From an uncultured Oscillospiraceae bacterium (GTDB lineage: Bacteria; Bacillota; Clostridia; Oscillospirales; Ruminococcaceae), in the NCBI GenBank assembly GCA_934446565.1, contig CAKSEO010000007.1, forward strand, positions 6,957-70,956: a stretch of 64,000 bases of DNA, given 5' to 3'. This document shows positions 34,714-42,487 of the stretch, one piece after another. A program made the translations under genes and the position numbers. The first letter of the stretch is position 1. Each line of letters opens with the position of its first letter. The notes beneath the pieces were generated by a model. That model was given only the letters and a program-made list of their open reading frames with translations. It ran no database searches and had not been told where the DNA came from.

Positions 34714-34748
34714 CGCGGGTTTTCCCGGAATTTTGTGCAGAACAGCCT

Positions 34749-34777
34749 TTGACAAAATAAAGGATATCTGCTAAAAT
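34749..34777 (+). promoter_or_regulatory. Sigma-A promoter for MATE gene
   Basis: TTGACA (34749-34754) and TAAAAT (34772-34777) with a 17-base spacer. Start of transcription would be about 34784, upstream of the hairpin at 34805. Confidence 0.78.
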
Positions 34778-34804
34778 CATTATGTAATATAATATATCAA
34801 AATC

Positions 34805-34855
34805 GTGTGGCAGTTGCGTAAATCCGGATTTGGAGCGCAGCTGCCACACTTTTTT
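34805..34855 (+). terminator. Leader hairpin with T-run before MATE gene (possible attenuator)
   Basis: A GTGTGGCAGTTGCG/CGCAGCTGCCACAC stem (one wobble pair) around an inner AAATCCGGATTT palindrome, followed by six Ts and then an AAAGGAG ribosome site. It is a complete intrinsic terminator, located between the promoter at 34749 and the start codon at 34878, so transcripts from that promoter meet it before the gene. It may also end the upstream kinase operon. Confidence 0.78.
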
Positions 34856-34877
34856 ATTGAAAGGAGATATACGATAT

Positions 34878-36275
34878 ATGGAAAATTCTCAGAAAGCTCA
34901 AATGGAGAAAATGTCGTCGGCTCCGGTCAACCGGCTGATGCTTGGCATGGGTATCCCGATGATAGTTTCTATGATGCTTCAGGCGGTCTACAACATCGTG
35001 GACAGCGCGTTTGTGTCGAACATGGCGCAGGGCGGCGAGCAGGCGCTGAACGCGCTGACGCTGGCGTTTCCGGTGCAGATGCTGATGGTCGCCGTTGCGA
35101 TAGGCACCGGCGTTGGAATGAACGCGCTGATGTCCCGCAGTCTGGGTCAGGGTAATCGCGAACTTGCCAGCAAAGCCGCCGGAAACGCGATGTTCCTTGC
35201 GGCGGTGATATATGTGGTGTTCCTGCTGTTCGGTATATTCGGAACCGGAGCATACGTCGGCTCGCAGACGAAAAACGCTGAAATAGCGCAGATGGCGGGT
35301 GAGTACATCCGCATTTGCTGCACGCTGTCATTCGGGATAATCTTCTTTTCGGTGTTCGAAAAGACATTGCAGGCTTCCGGACGGTCGCTGTATTCCACTG
35401 TAGCGCAGGTCGCTGGTGCAGTCACCAACATCGTGCTAGACCCTGTGATGATATACGGTCTGCTGGGTGCTCCCGAAATGGGAATAGTAGGTGCGGCGCT
35501 TGCTACGGTCATCGGTCAGGTGGTATCCTGCGTGCTGGCTGTGATATTCCATTTCCGGCTCATTAAGGAGATAGACAACGGTTGGAGGTATATAAAGCCC
35601 TCCGGCACGGTCATCGGGAAGATATATTCCATCGTTCTGCCTGCGATAATTGCGCAGGCTCTGATGTCCGTCATGACTTACGGTCTGAATCTTATTCTTG
35701 TGGAGGTCAGCGAGAGCGCCGTTACCGCCTATGGGCTGTATTATAAGATACAGCAGTTCATTCTGTTCGCGGCGTTTGGCCTGCGCGACGCGATCACACC
35801 AATAGTTTCGTTCGCCTATGGCATGGGCAGCAGACAGCGCGTTAAACAGGGGATAAAGTACGGCATGATGTACACGCTTATTATAATGGCTGCGGGGATA
35901 GTACTGCTGGAATTGCTGGCAGAGCCTTTTGCGGCACTGTTCGGGCTGTCCGGAGAAACTGAGCAGTTATGTATCGGTGCAATGCGTGTCATTTCGCTCA
36001 GCTTTATATTTGCCGGAGCGAATGTCGCATTCCAGGGGATATTCCAGGCGCTGGAATCCGGATTGCAGTCGCTGGTGATATCGGTTTGCAGGCAATTTCT
36101 GTTCGTGCTGCCGGTCGCGTGGGGATTCTCGCTCGTTGTCAGGAATTCCGGCAGCCTTGATATGATGTGGCTGGTGTGGCTCACATTCCTCATTGCCGAG
36201 GGGATATCCGCAGTCATTTCTGTGGTATTCATGACAGGGATATCAAAAAAGAAGATAAACACCCTCGCGAATTAA
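34878..36275 (+). CDS. MATE-family multidrug exporter
   Basis: A 465-residue protein with twelve predicted membrane helices in two halves. Typical MATE features are GIPMIVSMMLQAVYNIVDSAF in helix 1, a later GAALATVIGQ segment, and FRLIKEIDNGW in the central loop. The group extrudes cationic drugs with Na+ or H+. The start at 34878 follows AAAGGAGATATACGAT; an in-frame start at 34830 lies in the hairpin region and has no site. A promoter and a leader terminator precede it, so regulation by attenuation is possible. Confidence 0.92.
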   Translation: MENSQKAQMEKMSSAPVNRLMLGMGIPMIVSMMLQAVYNIVDSAFVSNMAQGGEQALNALTLAFPVQMLMVAVAIGTGVGMNALMSRSLGQGNRELASKAAGNAMFLAAVIYVVFLLFGIFGTGAYVGSQTKNAEIAQMAGEYIRICCTLSFGIIFFSVFEKTLQASGRSLYSTVAQVAGAVTNIVLDPVMIYGLLGAPEMGIVGAALATVIGQVVSCVLAVIFHFRLIKEIDNGWRYIKPSGTVIGKIYSIVLPAIIAQALMSVMTYGLNLILVEVSESAVTAYGLYYKIQQFILFAAFGLRDAITPIVSFAYGMGSRQRVKQGIKYGMMYTLIIMAAGIVLLELLAEPFAALFGLSGETEQLCIGAMRVISLSFIFAGANVAFQGIFQALESGLQSLVISVCRQFLFVLPVAWGFSLVVRNSGSLDMMWLVWLTFLIAEGISAVISVVFMTGISKKKINTLAN

Positions 36276-36416
36276 TCATACTGCCTGTGCATATAATCAA
36301 CCAAAAAGCAATTCAGGGAGATTGCTGCTTTAAGGTTGACGAAACGTGTTTTTCAGCTTATAGAGAAAACAGACGTTTTGATTTCCTTGTTTGCTTTGTG
36401 TTTACAGGAGGTTTAT

Positions 36417-37556
36417 ATGGACGATATGAAGAAGCTTGTTGAAAAATACAAGCGCGAACTGATGGAATACAGCCACAAGACTGCGCCAGCTACACCGGTT
36501 CCGCAGCCCGAGAAACTCTCGTTCCCGGAAATGCTCCCGGAAGAACCTGCGGAACAGCCGCAGCATGCTGTATCGGCTGGATCCGCCCTTGCCGCCCCCA
36601 GTGAATCCGCCAGACCTGTTCAGCCCTCGCAGCCCGTCAAGCCGCGTATCATCGGCTACTCTGACGACCAGCGGGCGCTGAACGACCTTGAGAAGTACTT
36701 CTCCGACATTATCAGCTCCACTCCAGGAGAGCCGGACGTATCCGCTACGGTGACGGAAACGCCAGAGAAGTCAGACCGCCCTGAGGGAGTGCAGACCGAT
36801 GATTTCAACTCCCTCCCGTCGCAGTTCACTGATGATCCTCCGCAGCTCGACGTCACCAACGAGGCGGTCTCTCCCGAGAACAACATCATAACCCAGGACA
36901 ACGAGCGGGAGCAGGTATCGCAGTTTCCACGCGAGGGCGAAAACACCGCTGCCGCACCGGGTACTATCGAAAAAATCGGAACTCTGCCGGTCAGCGGTCA
37001 GTCCCCGGATGAGCAATTAGGGCGCAGAACATTCGTAGACCAGCAGGGACCGGTGAATTCCCGGGACGATATCAAGCCGCTGGTCCAGGAGGAAAACGAT
37101 GATTTCCCCCAGGTGCCTGCGGAAAAGGAATACGCCGACCTGGAGAGCTTCCTTGCGGTGAACACCCGTCAGGGTACGCTGCGTTTCCGCACCTACACTG
37201 CGCGCAACGCGCTGCCTGTTCCTGAAGCACGGGTGGTGGTGTTCAAGACCATCGGCGGAAGTCCTCACACATTCTATGAGCTCATCACCGACCAGAGCGG
37301 TCAGACTGAGGTGGTGCCGCTGCCTGCGCCGTCCAGCGCGCTTTCGCAGACCCCGGACAGCGGGGTGCAGCCCTATTCCCTTTACGACGCGGATATTACC
37401 GCCAAGGGGTACGCCCCGGTATATGTCAGGAATCTTCCGATATTCGAGGGCATCCTTTCCGTTCAGCGCACAGCGCTTGTTCCCAGCATTGAGGTAAGCG
37501 GAGAAACAATAAACGAAAACGAGCCGAATCTGACGGAGGTGCCGGATAATGCCTGA
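36417..37556 (+). CDS. Proline-rich protein with C-terminal Ig-like domain, linked to wall protein
   Basis: A 379-residue protein of unknown function. ATG 36417 follows AGGAGG; an upstream in-frame start lacks a site. The N-terminus is a short helix (MDDMKKLVEKYKRELMEY), followed by a long, low-complexity Pro/Glu/Ser-rich stretch (to about 230). The C-terminal part (about 245-355) reads as a carboxypeptidase-regulatory-like beta sandwich: GTLRFRTYTARNALPVPEA, a VVVFKT strand, and TDQSGQTEVVPLP. No signal peptide is seen. Its stop overlaps the start of the SpoIID/PG-binding gene by eight bases, so the two act together. Confidence 0.68.
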   Translation: MDDMKKLVEKYKRELMEYSHKTAPATPVPQPEKLSFPEMLPEEPAEQPQHAVSAGSALAAPSESARPVQPSQPVKPRIIGYSDDQRALNDLEKYFSDIISSTPGEPDVSATVTETPEKSDRPEGVQTDDFNSLPSQFTDDPPQLDVTNEAVSPENNIITQDNEREQVSQFPREGENTAAAPGTIEKIGTLPVSGQSPDEQLGRRTFVDQQGPVNSRDDIKPLVQEENDDFPQVPAEKEYADLESFLAVNTRQGTLRFRTYTARNALPVPEARVVVFKTIGGSPHTFYELITDQSGQTEVVPLPAPSSALSQTPDSGVQPYSLYDADITAKGYAPVYVRNLPIFEGILSVQRTALVPSIEVSGETINENEPNLTEVPDNA

Positions 37557-38922
37557 GACCGCTAGACCAACCATTCCGGAAACGATAACCGTGCACTTGG
37601 GTCCGCCTAATTCCAGCGCGCAGAACGTCACGCTGTCCTTTCCGGACTACATAAAGAACGTGGCGAGCAGCGAGATCTACCCCACCTGGCCGGAGGCGGC
37701 GATACGCGCGAACATCTATGTTCAGACAACGTTCGCGCTCAATCGGGTGTTCACGGAGTGGTACCGCAGCCGTGGGTACGATTTTGACATCACCAGCTCA
37801 ACGCAGTACGACCAGGCTTTTGTCTACGGCAGGGATGTTTTCAACAATATCAGCCAGATAGTTGACGAGATATTCAACAATTACGTCGTTCGTCAGGGGA
37901 ATGTTGAGCCGCTGTTCACGCAGTTCTGCAACGGGACATCCGTCACCTGTCAGGGACTGTCGCAGTGGGGAACGGTAGACCTTGCGAACCGCGGATACAC
38001 TCCGTATGAGATGCTTCAATACTACTACGGCGACGACATCAACATCGTGCGCAATGCGGCTGTGGAGCCGTTCATCGGCAGCTATCCGGGAACTCCGTTC
38101 GGATTCGGAAGTTCCGGCAACGAGGTGCGGACTATCCAGACCGAGCTGAACCGCATTTCTGACAATTATCCTGCGATACCGAAAATAGTTCCGGCGAACG
38201 GTTTCTACCGGGAATCCACTTCCGAGGCTGTACGGGTGTTCCAGGGGGTATTCGGACTGCCGCAGACCGGTATCGTCAACAAGGCGACCTGGTATCAGAT
38301 CAAGTATATCTACGTTGCCGTAAAGAATCTTGCGGAGCTTACCTCAGAGGGTCTGCGTCCCTCTGAGGTCGCCGAGGAATTCCCGGAGGTGCTCCGCAAA
38401 GGGGATTACGGACTGTTTGTAAGCTACCTGCAATATTACCTGAACGTCATCTCCTATTTCAATCCGGAAGTGCCGACAGTCCCCGCGAACGGAGTTTTCG
38501 GCACTGAAACGGAGAATCAGGTAAAGGCGTTCCAGCGGTTCTACGGGCAGGAACCTGACGGCGTGGTGGATTTTGCAACCTGGACGCTTATTCAGGAGAT
38601 ATACAACGATATCCTGAATAGGCTGCCGGAGGGCTACGCCGGGAATACAGCGGCGTTGTATCCGGGGTATGTCCTCACGCCGGGGATGAGCAACAATGAT
38701 GTTAAGGCGTTACAGACCTATCTTAACCTTATCGGCAGGACCTACCGGGATATCCCTGAAATACCCGTTACCGGATACTTGGGTCAGCAGACCGAGGACG
38801 CAGTTAGAACATTTCAGCAGTTGTTTGGGCTGACGGTATCCGGAGTGGTGGGCGCGCCTACTTGGGACGCTATATCTAAGGAGTATAATTATATCAGGTT
38901 CGGCACACAGAGAACGGGATGA
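37549..38922 (+). CDS. SpoIID-like protein with three peptidoglycan-binding domains
   Basis: A 457-residue protein. The N-terminal region (about 40-165) matches the SpoIID/LytB domain: the ANIYVQTTFALNR helix, SSTQYDQAFVYGR, and FCNGTSVTCQGLSQWGT followed by YTPYEMLQYYYG. In sporulation SpoIID is a lytic transglycosylase acting on septal wall glycan; this protein lacks a signal peptide. Three PG_binding_1-type repeats follow (about 185-260, 280-350, 375-450), each ending in a G-V-x-x-A/P-T-W segment. It is co-transcribed with the preceding gene. Such two-gene pairs occur in sporulating Clostridia; a spore or wall role is inferred. Confidence 0.82.
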   Translation: MPETARPTIPETITVHLGPPNSSAQNVTLSFPDYIKNVASSEIYPTWPEAAIRANIYVQTTFALNRVFTEWYRSRGYDFDITSSTQYDQAFVYGRDVFNNISQIVDEIFNNYVVRQGNVEPLFTQFCNGTSVTCQGLSQWGTVDLANRGYTPYEMLQYYYGDDINIVRNAAVEPFIGSYPGTPFGFGSSGNEVRTIQTELNRISDNYPAIPKIVPANGFYRESTSEAVRVFQGVFGLPQTGIVNKATWYQIKYIYVAVKNLAELTSEGLRPSEVAEEFPEVLRKGDYGLFVSYLQYYLNVISYFNPEVPTVPANGVFGTETENQVKAFQRFYGQEPDGVVDFATWTLIQEIYNDILNRLPEGYAGNTAALYPGYVLTPGMSNNDVKALQTYLNLIGRTYRDIPEIPVTGYLGQQTEDAVRTFQQLFGLTVSGVVGAPTWDAISKEYNYIRFGTQRTG

Positions 38923-38929
38923 AAAATGA

Positions 38930-38995
38930 GGGGCTGTTAAATGCGGCTCCTTTCAGACCGTCTGATAAGTCCGGATGGTTTTCGACAAGTTGACC
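38930..38995. repeat. Family A remnant, end-to-end deletion
   Basis: TTTCAGACCGTC (from 38951) is followed after about 20 bases by TTTTCGACAAGTTGA (to 38993), the two ends of family A with almost all of the interior missing. To the left, GGGGCTGTTAAATGCGGCTCC looks like a weak version of the terminator hairpin also seen beside copy 1. Confidence 0.55.
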
Positions 38996-39033
38996 CGCGG
39001 GAATTCCTGCGGGTATTACTTTTCCATAAACAA

Positions 39034-39063
39034 ATATCCGCCCTGCCATTAAGCAGAGCGGAT
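39034..39063. repeat. Left copy of terminator hairpin duplicated around family A copy 2
   Basis: Thirty bases identical to 39251-39280. The stem ATCCGC/GCGGAT encloses CCTGCCATTAAGCAGA. On the minus strand it is followed by ATTTGTTTATGG, which suits termination of the flotillin transcript. Confidence 0.8.
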
Positions 39064-39250
39064 CAGACCGTCGAAAAAGTCACTAAAGTGACTTTTCCGC
39101 CGAACATCCGCCCTGCGCGCACGGTTTGTCGGCGTTGCCGACAAACCGCACACTTGTGCGGATAGAAGTGTTTTTTGCCCCGGGAAACCCGGAGCAAAAA
39201 ACGGATTTCAAAAGCCCGCTTCGCGGGCAAATTCGATTTTTTCGACAATC
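39064..39250. repeat. Family A interspersed element, copy 2
   Basis: The ends are CAGACCGTCGAAAAA and the complement of GATTGTCGAAAAA. The interior matches copy 1 (5810-6007) almost base for base except for a middle segment (39112-39155), where copy 2 has a GGTTTGTCGGC/GCCGACAAACC hairpin instead. It lies between the wall-protein gene and flotillin, both ending here. Confidence 0.85.
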
Positions 39251-39284
39251 ATATCCGCCCTGCCATTAAGCAGAGCGGATATGA
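39251..39284 (-). terminator. Right copy of duplicated hairpin, after flotillin
   Basis: AATCATATCCGC and GCGGATATGATT pair around CCTGCCATTAAGCAGA (39247-39286), the first hairpin met by the flotillin transcript. After it comes the family A element rather than a T-run. Confidence 0.65.
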
Positions 39285-39294
39285 TTGTTAAATT

Positions 39295-40869
39295 TTACTG
39301 CTGTACAAGGTCTTCGGTACTTTCTGCTGCGGGTGCAGGAGTTACCGGTGCATTAGTTTCCGAGTTTATCCCGGCTGCTACAGCCTTTCCGGTGACGAAA
39401 CTGCTTACCATTGACTTCAGATCAACGCCCAGTCCGTCAAGGAGCCCGGCAGACGCCTGAGTGGTGGCTTCGGTGATGTCCTTTACCAGCTTTGCAGTAT
39501 TGCCGTCGCCGTACATCGTGATCTTGTCAACGTTCTCAAGCGGCTTTGCAATAGCCTGTGCGACTTCCGGCATCTTCTCGAAGTACATCTGGAGCACTGC
39601 GGCCTCTTCCATCTTGCGCATTGCCTCCGCTTTCTTGTCAAGACCCTCTGCTTCAGCGAGCGCCTTTGCGCGGACGGCTTCCGCTTCTGCAACGCCCTTT
39701 GCACGGATACCCTCCGCCTCCTGCTCGGCGGCGTACCTCGCGGCTTCTGCGCGTGCCTTTGCCGCTGCGGCTTCGTTCTGCGCGGTCACCAGGATAGCTG
39801 CGGCTTCGTTCTTCTTGATCTCCAGCTCTGCTTCCGCGTTCTGGATATCCTCGTATTTCTTAGCTTCCGCGTTGCGCTGAATGGTGTACAGCTCTGCGTC
39901 CGCGTTCTGCTGTGCTGCATATTTCTGCGCCTCGGCGGTCTTTTTGACCTCGGCTTCGAGGGCGCGTTCCTTGATCTCGGCTTCCTTTGCCTTGATCTCG
40001 ACTTCCTTTGCCTGCTTTGCGAGGTTTGCGTTCGCGGAGGTTATCTCGATGGTCTTGCGCTGTTCCTCCTGCTGGATAGTGTAGGCTGCGTCGGCTTCCG
40101 CACGCTTGATGTCAGCGGCGCGCTTGAGCTCTGCCTGCTTTATCGCAAGCTCGTTCTCGCGCTCGGCGATGGCGGTTTCGGAATCTACGCGGGCGTCGTT
40201 AGCTTTGCGGTTCGCTTCCGCCTGGGCGATCTTGATATCCCTTTCGGCTTCCGCCTTGGAAATAGCGGCTTTCTTCTTGATCTGCATGGTGTTGTCGATA
40301 CCCATGTCGTTGATGATGCCGTTGTCGTCCACGAAGTTCTGCACGTTGAACGAAACTATCTCAAGACCCATTGCGCGCAGGTCGGGGTCGGCATTCTGCT
40401 TTACCTTGTCGGCGAACGCCTGGCGGTTGGATACCATCTCCTCCAGCCTCATCTGACCTACGATCTCACGCATGTTGCCTTCGAGGACCTCCCTTGCAAC
40501 TCCGGTTATGTACTGTACGTTGCGGTTAAGGAAGTTCTGCTGGGCTTTCTGGATTATGTCGGGGTCGGGGGATATCTTGACGTTTACCACTGCGTCAACG
40601 GAAATATTGATGTAGTCCGCAGTGGGGACTGCCTGGGCGGTCTTGACATCGACTGACATCAGCGCCAGCTCCAGCACGTCGCAGCGCTCGAAGAACGGCA
40701 GCTTGACGGTCGCCTTACCTATAACGACCTTAGCCTTGCGCCGCAGACCGCTTATGATGAACGCCTTGTCCGGTGGAGCCTTGCGGTATCCCGCGCTGAA
40801 AATGAATATCACCAGAACGACGATGATAATGATGGGAATCATCATTCCCGATTCGAGAAAATCCGGCAT
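39295..40869 (-). CDS. floT: Flotillin-like SPFH-domain protein
   Basis: A 524-residue membrane scaffold protein. A membrane hairpin or helix (about 8-28: MMIPIIIIVVLVIFIFSAGY) is followed by the SPFH domain (about 30-220) and a long Ala/Glu/Lys-rich coiled coil (about 215-430) with repeated AEA motifs typical of flotillins. The C-terminus is Ala/Thr/Pro-rich. It organises membrane microdomains and signalling complexes. Length matches B. subtilis FloT (YuaG). An Hpt-like protein is encoded 12 bases upstream, which may be a partner. Confidence 0.93.
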   Translation of the reverse strand: MPDFLESGMMIPIIIIVVLVIFIFSAGYRKAPPDKAFIISGLRRKAKVVIGKATVKLPFFERCDVLELALMSVDVKTAQAVPTADYINISVDAVVNVKISPDPDIIQKAQQNFLNRNVQYITGVAREVLEGNMREIVGQMRLEEMVSNRQAFADKVKQNADPDLRAMGLEIVSFNVQNFVDDNGIINDMGIDNTMQIKKKAAISKAEAERDIKIAQAEANRKANDARVDSETAIAERENELAIKQAELKRAADIKRAEADAAYTIQQEEQRKTIEITSANANLAKQAKEVEIKAKEAEIKERALEAEVKKTAEAQKYAAQQNADAELYTIQRNAEAKKYEDIQNAEAELEIKKNEAAAILVTAQNEAAAAKARAEAARYAAEQEAEGIRAKGVAEAEAVRAKALAEAEGLDKKAEAMRKMEEAAVLQMYFEKMPEVAQAIAKPLENVDKITMYGDGNTAKLVKDITEATTQASAGLLDGLGVDLKSMVSSFVTGKAVAAGINSETNAPVTPAPAAESTEDLVQQ

Positions 40870-40881
40870 GTAGTTACCTCC

Positions 40882-41253
40882 TTATGCCTGCTTGTATTTT
40901 TGGGCGATCTTCGCCGCCTTGTAGTAGTTTTCCTGGAGTTTGCGGAAATCTTCGCCACATTCGCTGGTGTCGCCGGCGCGAATTTCGTCCACGATCTTCT
41001 TTGCCGGGAGGAACACTCCGTTAAGCCCGATGTTACCTGCAAGACCCTTGAGTGCGTGAGCCGTAAACAGCATCTGCTGATAGTCCTCCTTTTCGGCGGC
41101 TGACGTGAGTTCCAGCACAACGCTGTCCGCCGCGTCGAAGAATTTGTACAGATATTTCAGGAACATGCTCTCGCTGTCCATGAAATGCTCGATCATATCC
41201 TGGACGTTCAGACCAACGCTTGTCATTTCGTCGCAGAATTCCTTTGTTACCAT
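40882..41253 (-). CDS. Hpt (histidine phosphotransfer) domain protein
   Basis: A 123-residue helical protein with the Hpt signature AHALKGLAGNIG (the phospho-accepting His in the first A-H). The ATG at 41253 follows AGAGGTG; a GTG three codons upstream is less likely. It is an orphan: no histidine kinase or receiver gene is in the window. Its stop is 12 bases before the flotillin start, so they are one transcript. It probably relays phosphate for a two-component pathway elsewhere. Confidence 0.87.
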   Translation of the reverse strand: MVTKEFCDEMTSVGLNVQDMIEHFMDSESMFLKYLYKFFDAADSVVLELTSAAEKEDYQQMLFTAHALKGLAGNIGLNGVFLPAKKIVDEIRAGDTSECGEDFRKLQENYYKAAKIAQKYKQA

Positions 41254-41336
41254 ACGAATCACCTCTTTAATCTATTCTATCATTTCAGTAATAATTCGTC
41301 AAGAACTCCGATTTTTTTCGTAGGAATATACAAAAA

Positions 41337-41361
41337 AGCCCCCTGAAAATTTCAGGAGGCT
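41337..41361 (-). terminator. Terminator after mreB
   Basis: On the minus strand, AGCCTCCTGAAA/TTTCAGGGGGCT, followed by TTTTTTGTAT. Confidence 0.83.
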
Positions 41362-41382
41362 ACAGATATACATATTTGTAAA

Positions 41383-42399
41383 TTACTTGAAATTATATAA
41401 CTGTATCTGCTCGAAACCGTCCAGGAGCTCGCCGGACATCTTGAATGCCGCGTCAACGCCGCGGGCAACGCACTCGATGGGGTTTTCCGCAACAAAACAG
41501 GGAGCGCCCACATTGTCGCTGATGAGCTCCGGCAGGCCGCCGAGCATAGCTCCGCCGCCGGTGAGGAGTATACCGTTGGACAGGATATCGCCGACCAGCT
41601 CAGGCGGTGTGGACTCCAGCACCAGCTTTACCTGCTCGACTATTTCCATTGCGTTTTCGTGGATCGCCTCGTAGATATCCTGGTCGGATATCTCTATGCT
41701 CTCGGGAAGTCCCTTGAGGAGGTTCCTGCCGCGGATGGTCATTTTCTTCTCGCCTGTGGGGTCGAATACGTTGGCAATCTCCATTTTTGCCTTTTCAGCG
41801 GTCTTTTCGCCGATGAGTATCTTGTATTTCTGTGTGATGTGGCGGATTATCGCCTGGTCGAACTTGTTGCCCGCCATCTTGATGGAGCGGCTCTGTACGA
41901 TACCGTTGAATGAAACGATAGCCACGTCGGCAGTACCGCCGCCGATATCCACGACCATAGTGCCGTTGGGCTTGGAGATATCCACGCCTGCGCCGATGAG
42001 CGCCGCGATGGGTTCTTCGATAAGGAACACCTTGCGCGCGCCCGCGGACATCGCCGCCTCGACGACTGCGCGGCGCTCCACGTCGGTGACGGAGGAGGGA
42101 ACGCACAGGACTATCCTGGGCTTCATCATAGCGCCGCCGTTCACCATGTGGATAAACTCGCGTATCATAGCTTCGGTCATGTCGTTGTCGGAGATAACGC
42201 CGTCCTTTAGCGGACGGACCGCAACAATGTACTCCGGCGTTCTGCCTATCATCTTGTAGGCTTCCGCGCCGACGGCAACGACTGCCTTTTTCTTCTTGTC
42301 GTAAGCCACTACGGACGGTTCATTCAGCACTATGCCCTTTCCGGCAATGGTGATGATGATATTCGCGGTGCCGAGGTCTATACCTATATCAAGTGCCAT
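41383..42399 (-). CDS. mreB: Rod shape-determining actin-like protein MreB
   Basis: A 338-residue actin-like ATPase that guides side-wall synthesis. Motifs: IGIDLGTANI (phosphate 1), VVDIGGGTADVAIVS (phosphate 2), and LTGGGAMLGGLPE (adenosine). Length is normal for MreB or Mbl. The gene stands apart from mreCD, so it could be a second paralogue (Mbl or MreBH). Its promoter at 42459-42487 lies in the last codons of the CCA gene. It ends with a strong terminator. Confidence 0.94.
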   Translation of the reverse strand: MALDIGIDLGTANIIITIAGKGIVLNEPSVVAYDKKKKAVVAVGAEAYKMIGRTPEYIVAVRPLKDGVISDNDMTEAMIREFIHMVNGGAMMKPRIVLCVPSSVTDVERRAVVEAAMSAGARKVFLIEEPIAALIGAGVDISKPNGTMVVDIGGGTADVAIVSFNGIVQSRSIKMAGNKFDQAIIRHITQKYKILIGEKTAEKAKMEIANVFDPTGEKKMTIRGRNLLKGLPESIEISDQDIYEAIHENAMEIVEQVKLVLESTPPELVGDILSNGILLTGGGAMLGGLPELISDNVGAPCFVAENPIECVARGVDAAFKMSGELLDGFEQIQLYNFK

Positions 42400-42458
42400 A
42401 TATATTCTCCATTCCTTAGAATTGTCTACACGTTGTGTCTGTTGAAAGACTACCTTAA

Positions 42459-42487
42459 ATTATATCATGTTTTTTTGTGTTTTGCAA
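42459..42487 (-). promoter_or_regulatory. Sigma-A promoter for mreB
   Basis: On the minus strand, TTGCAA (42482-42487) and TATAAT (42459-42464) with a 17-base spacer and a TG extension. The -35 box is inside the 3' end of the CCA transferase gene. Confidence 0.7.
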
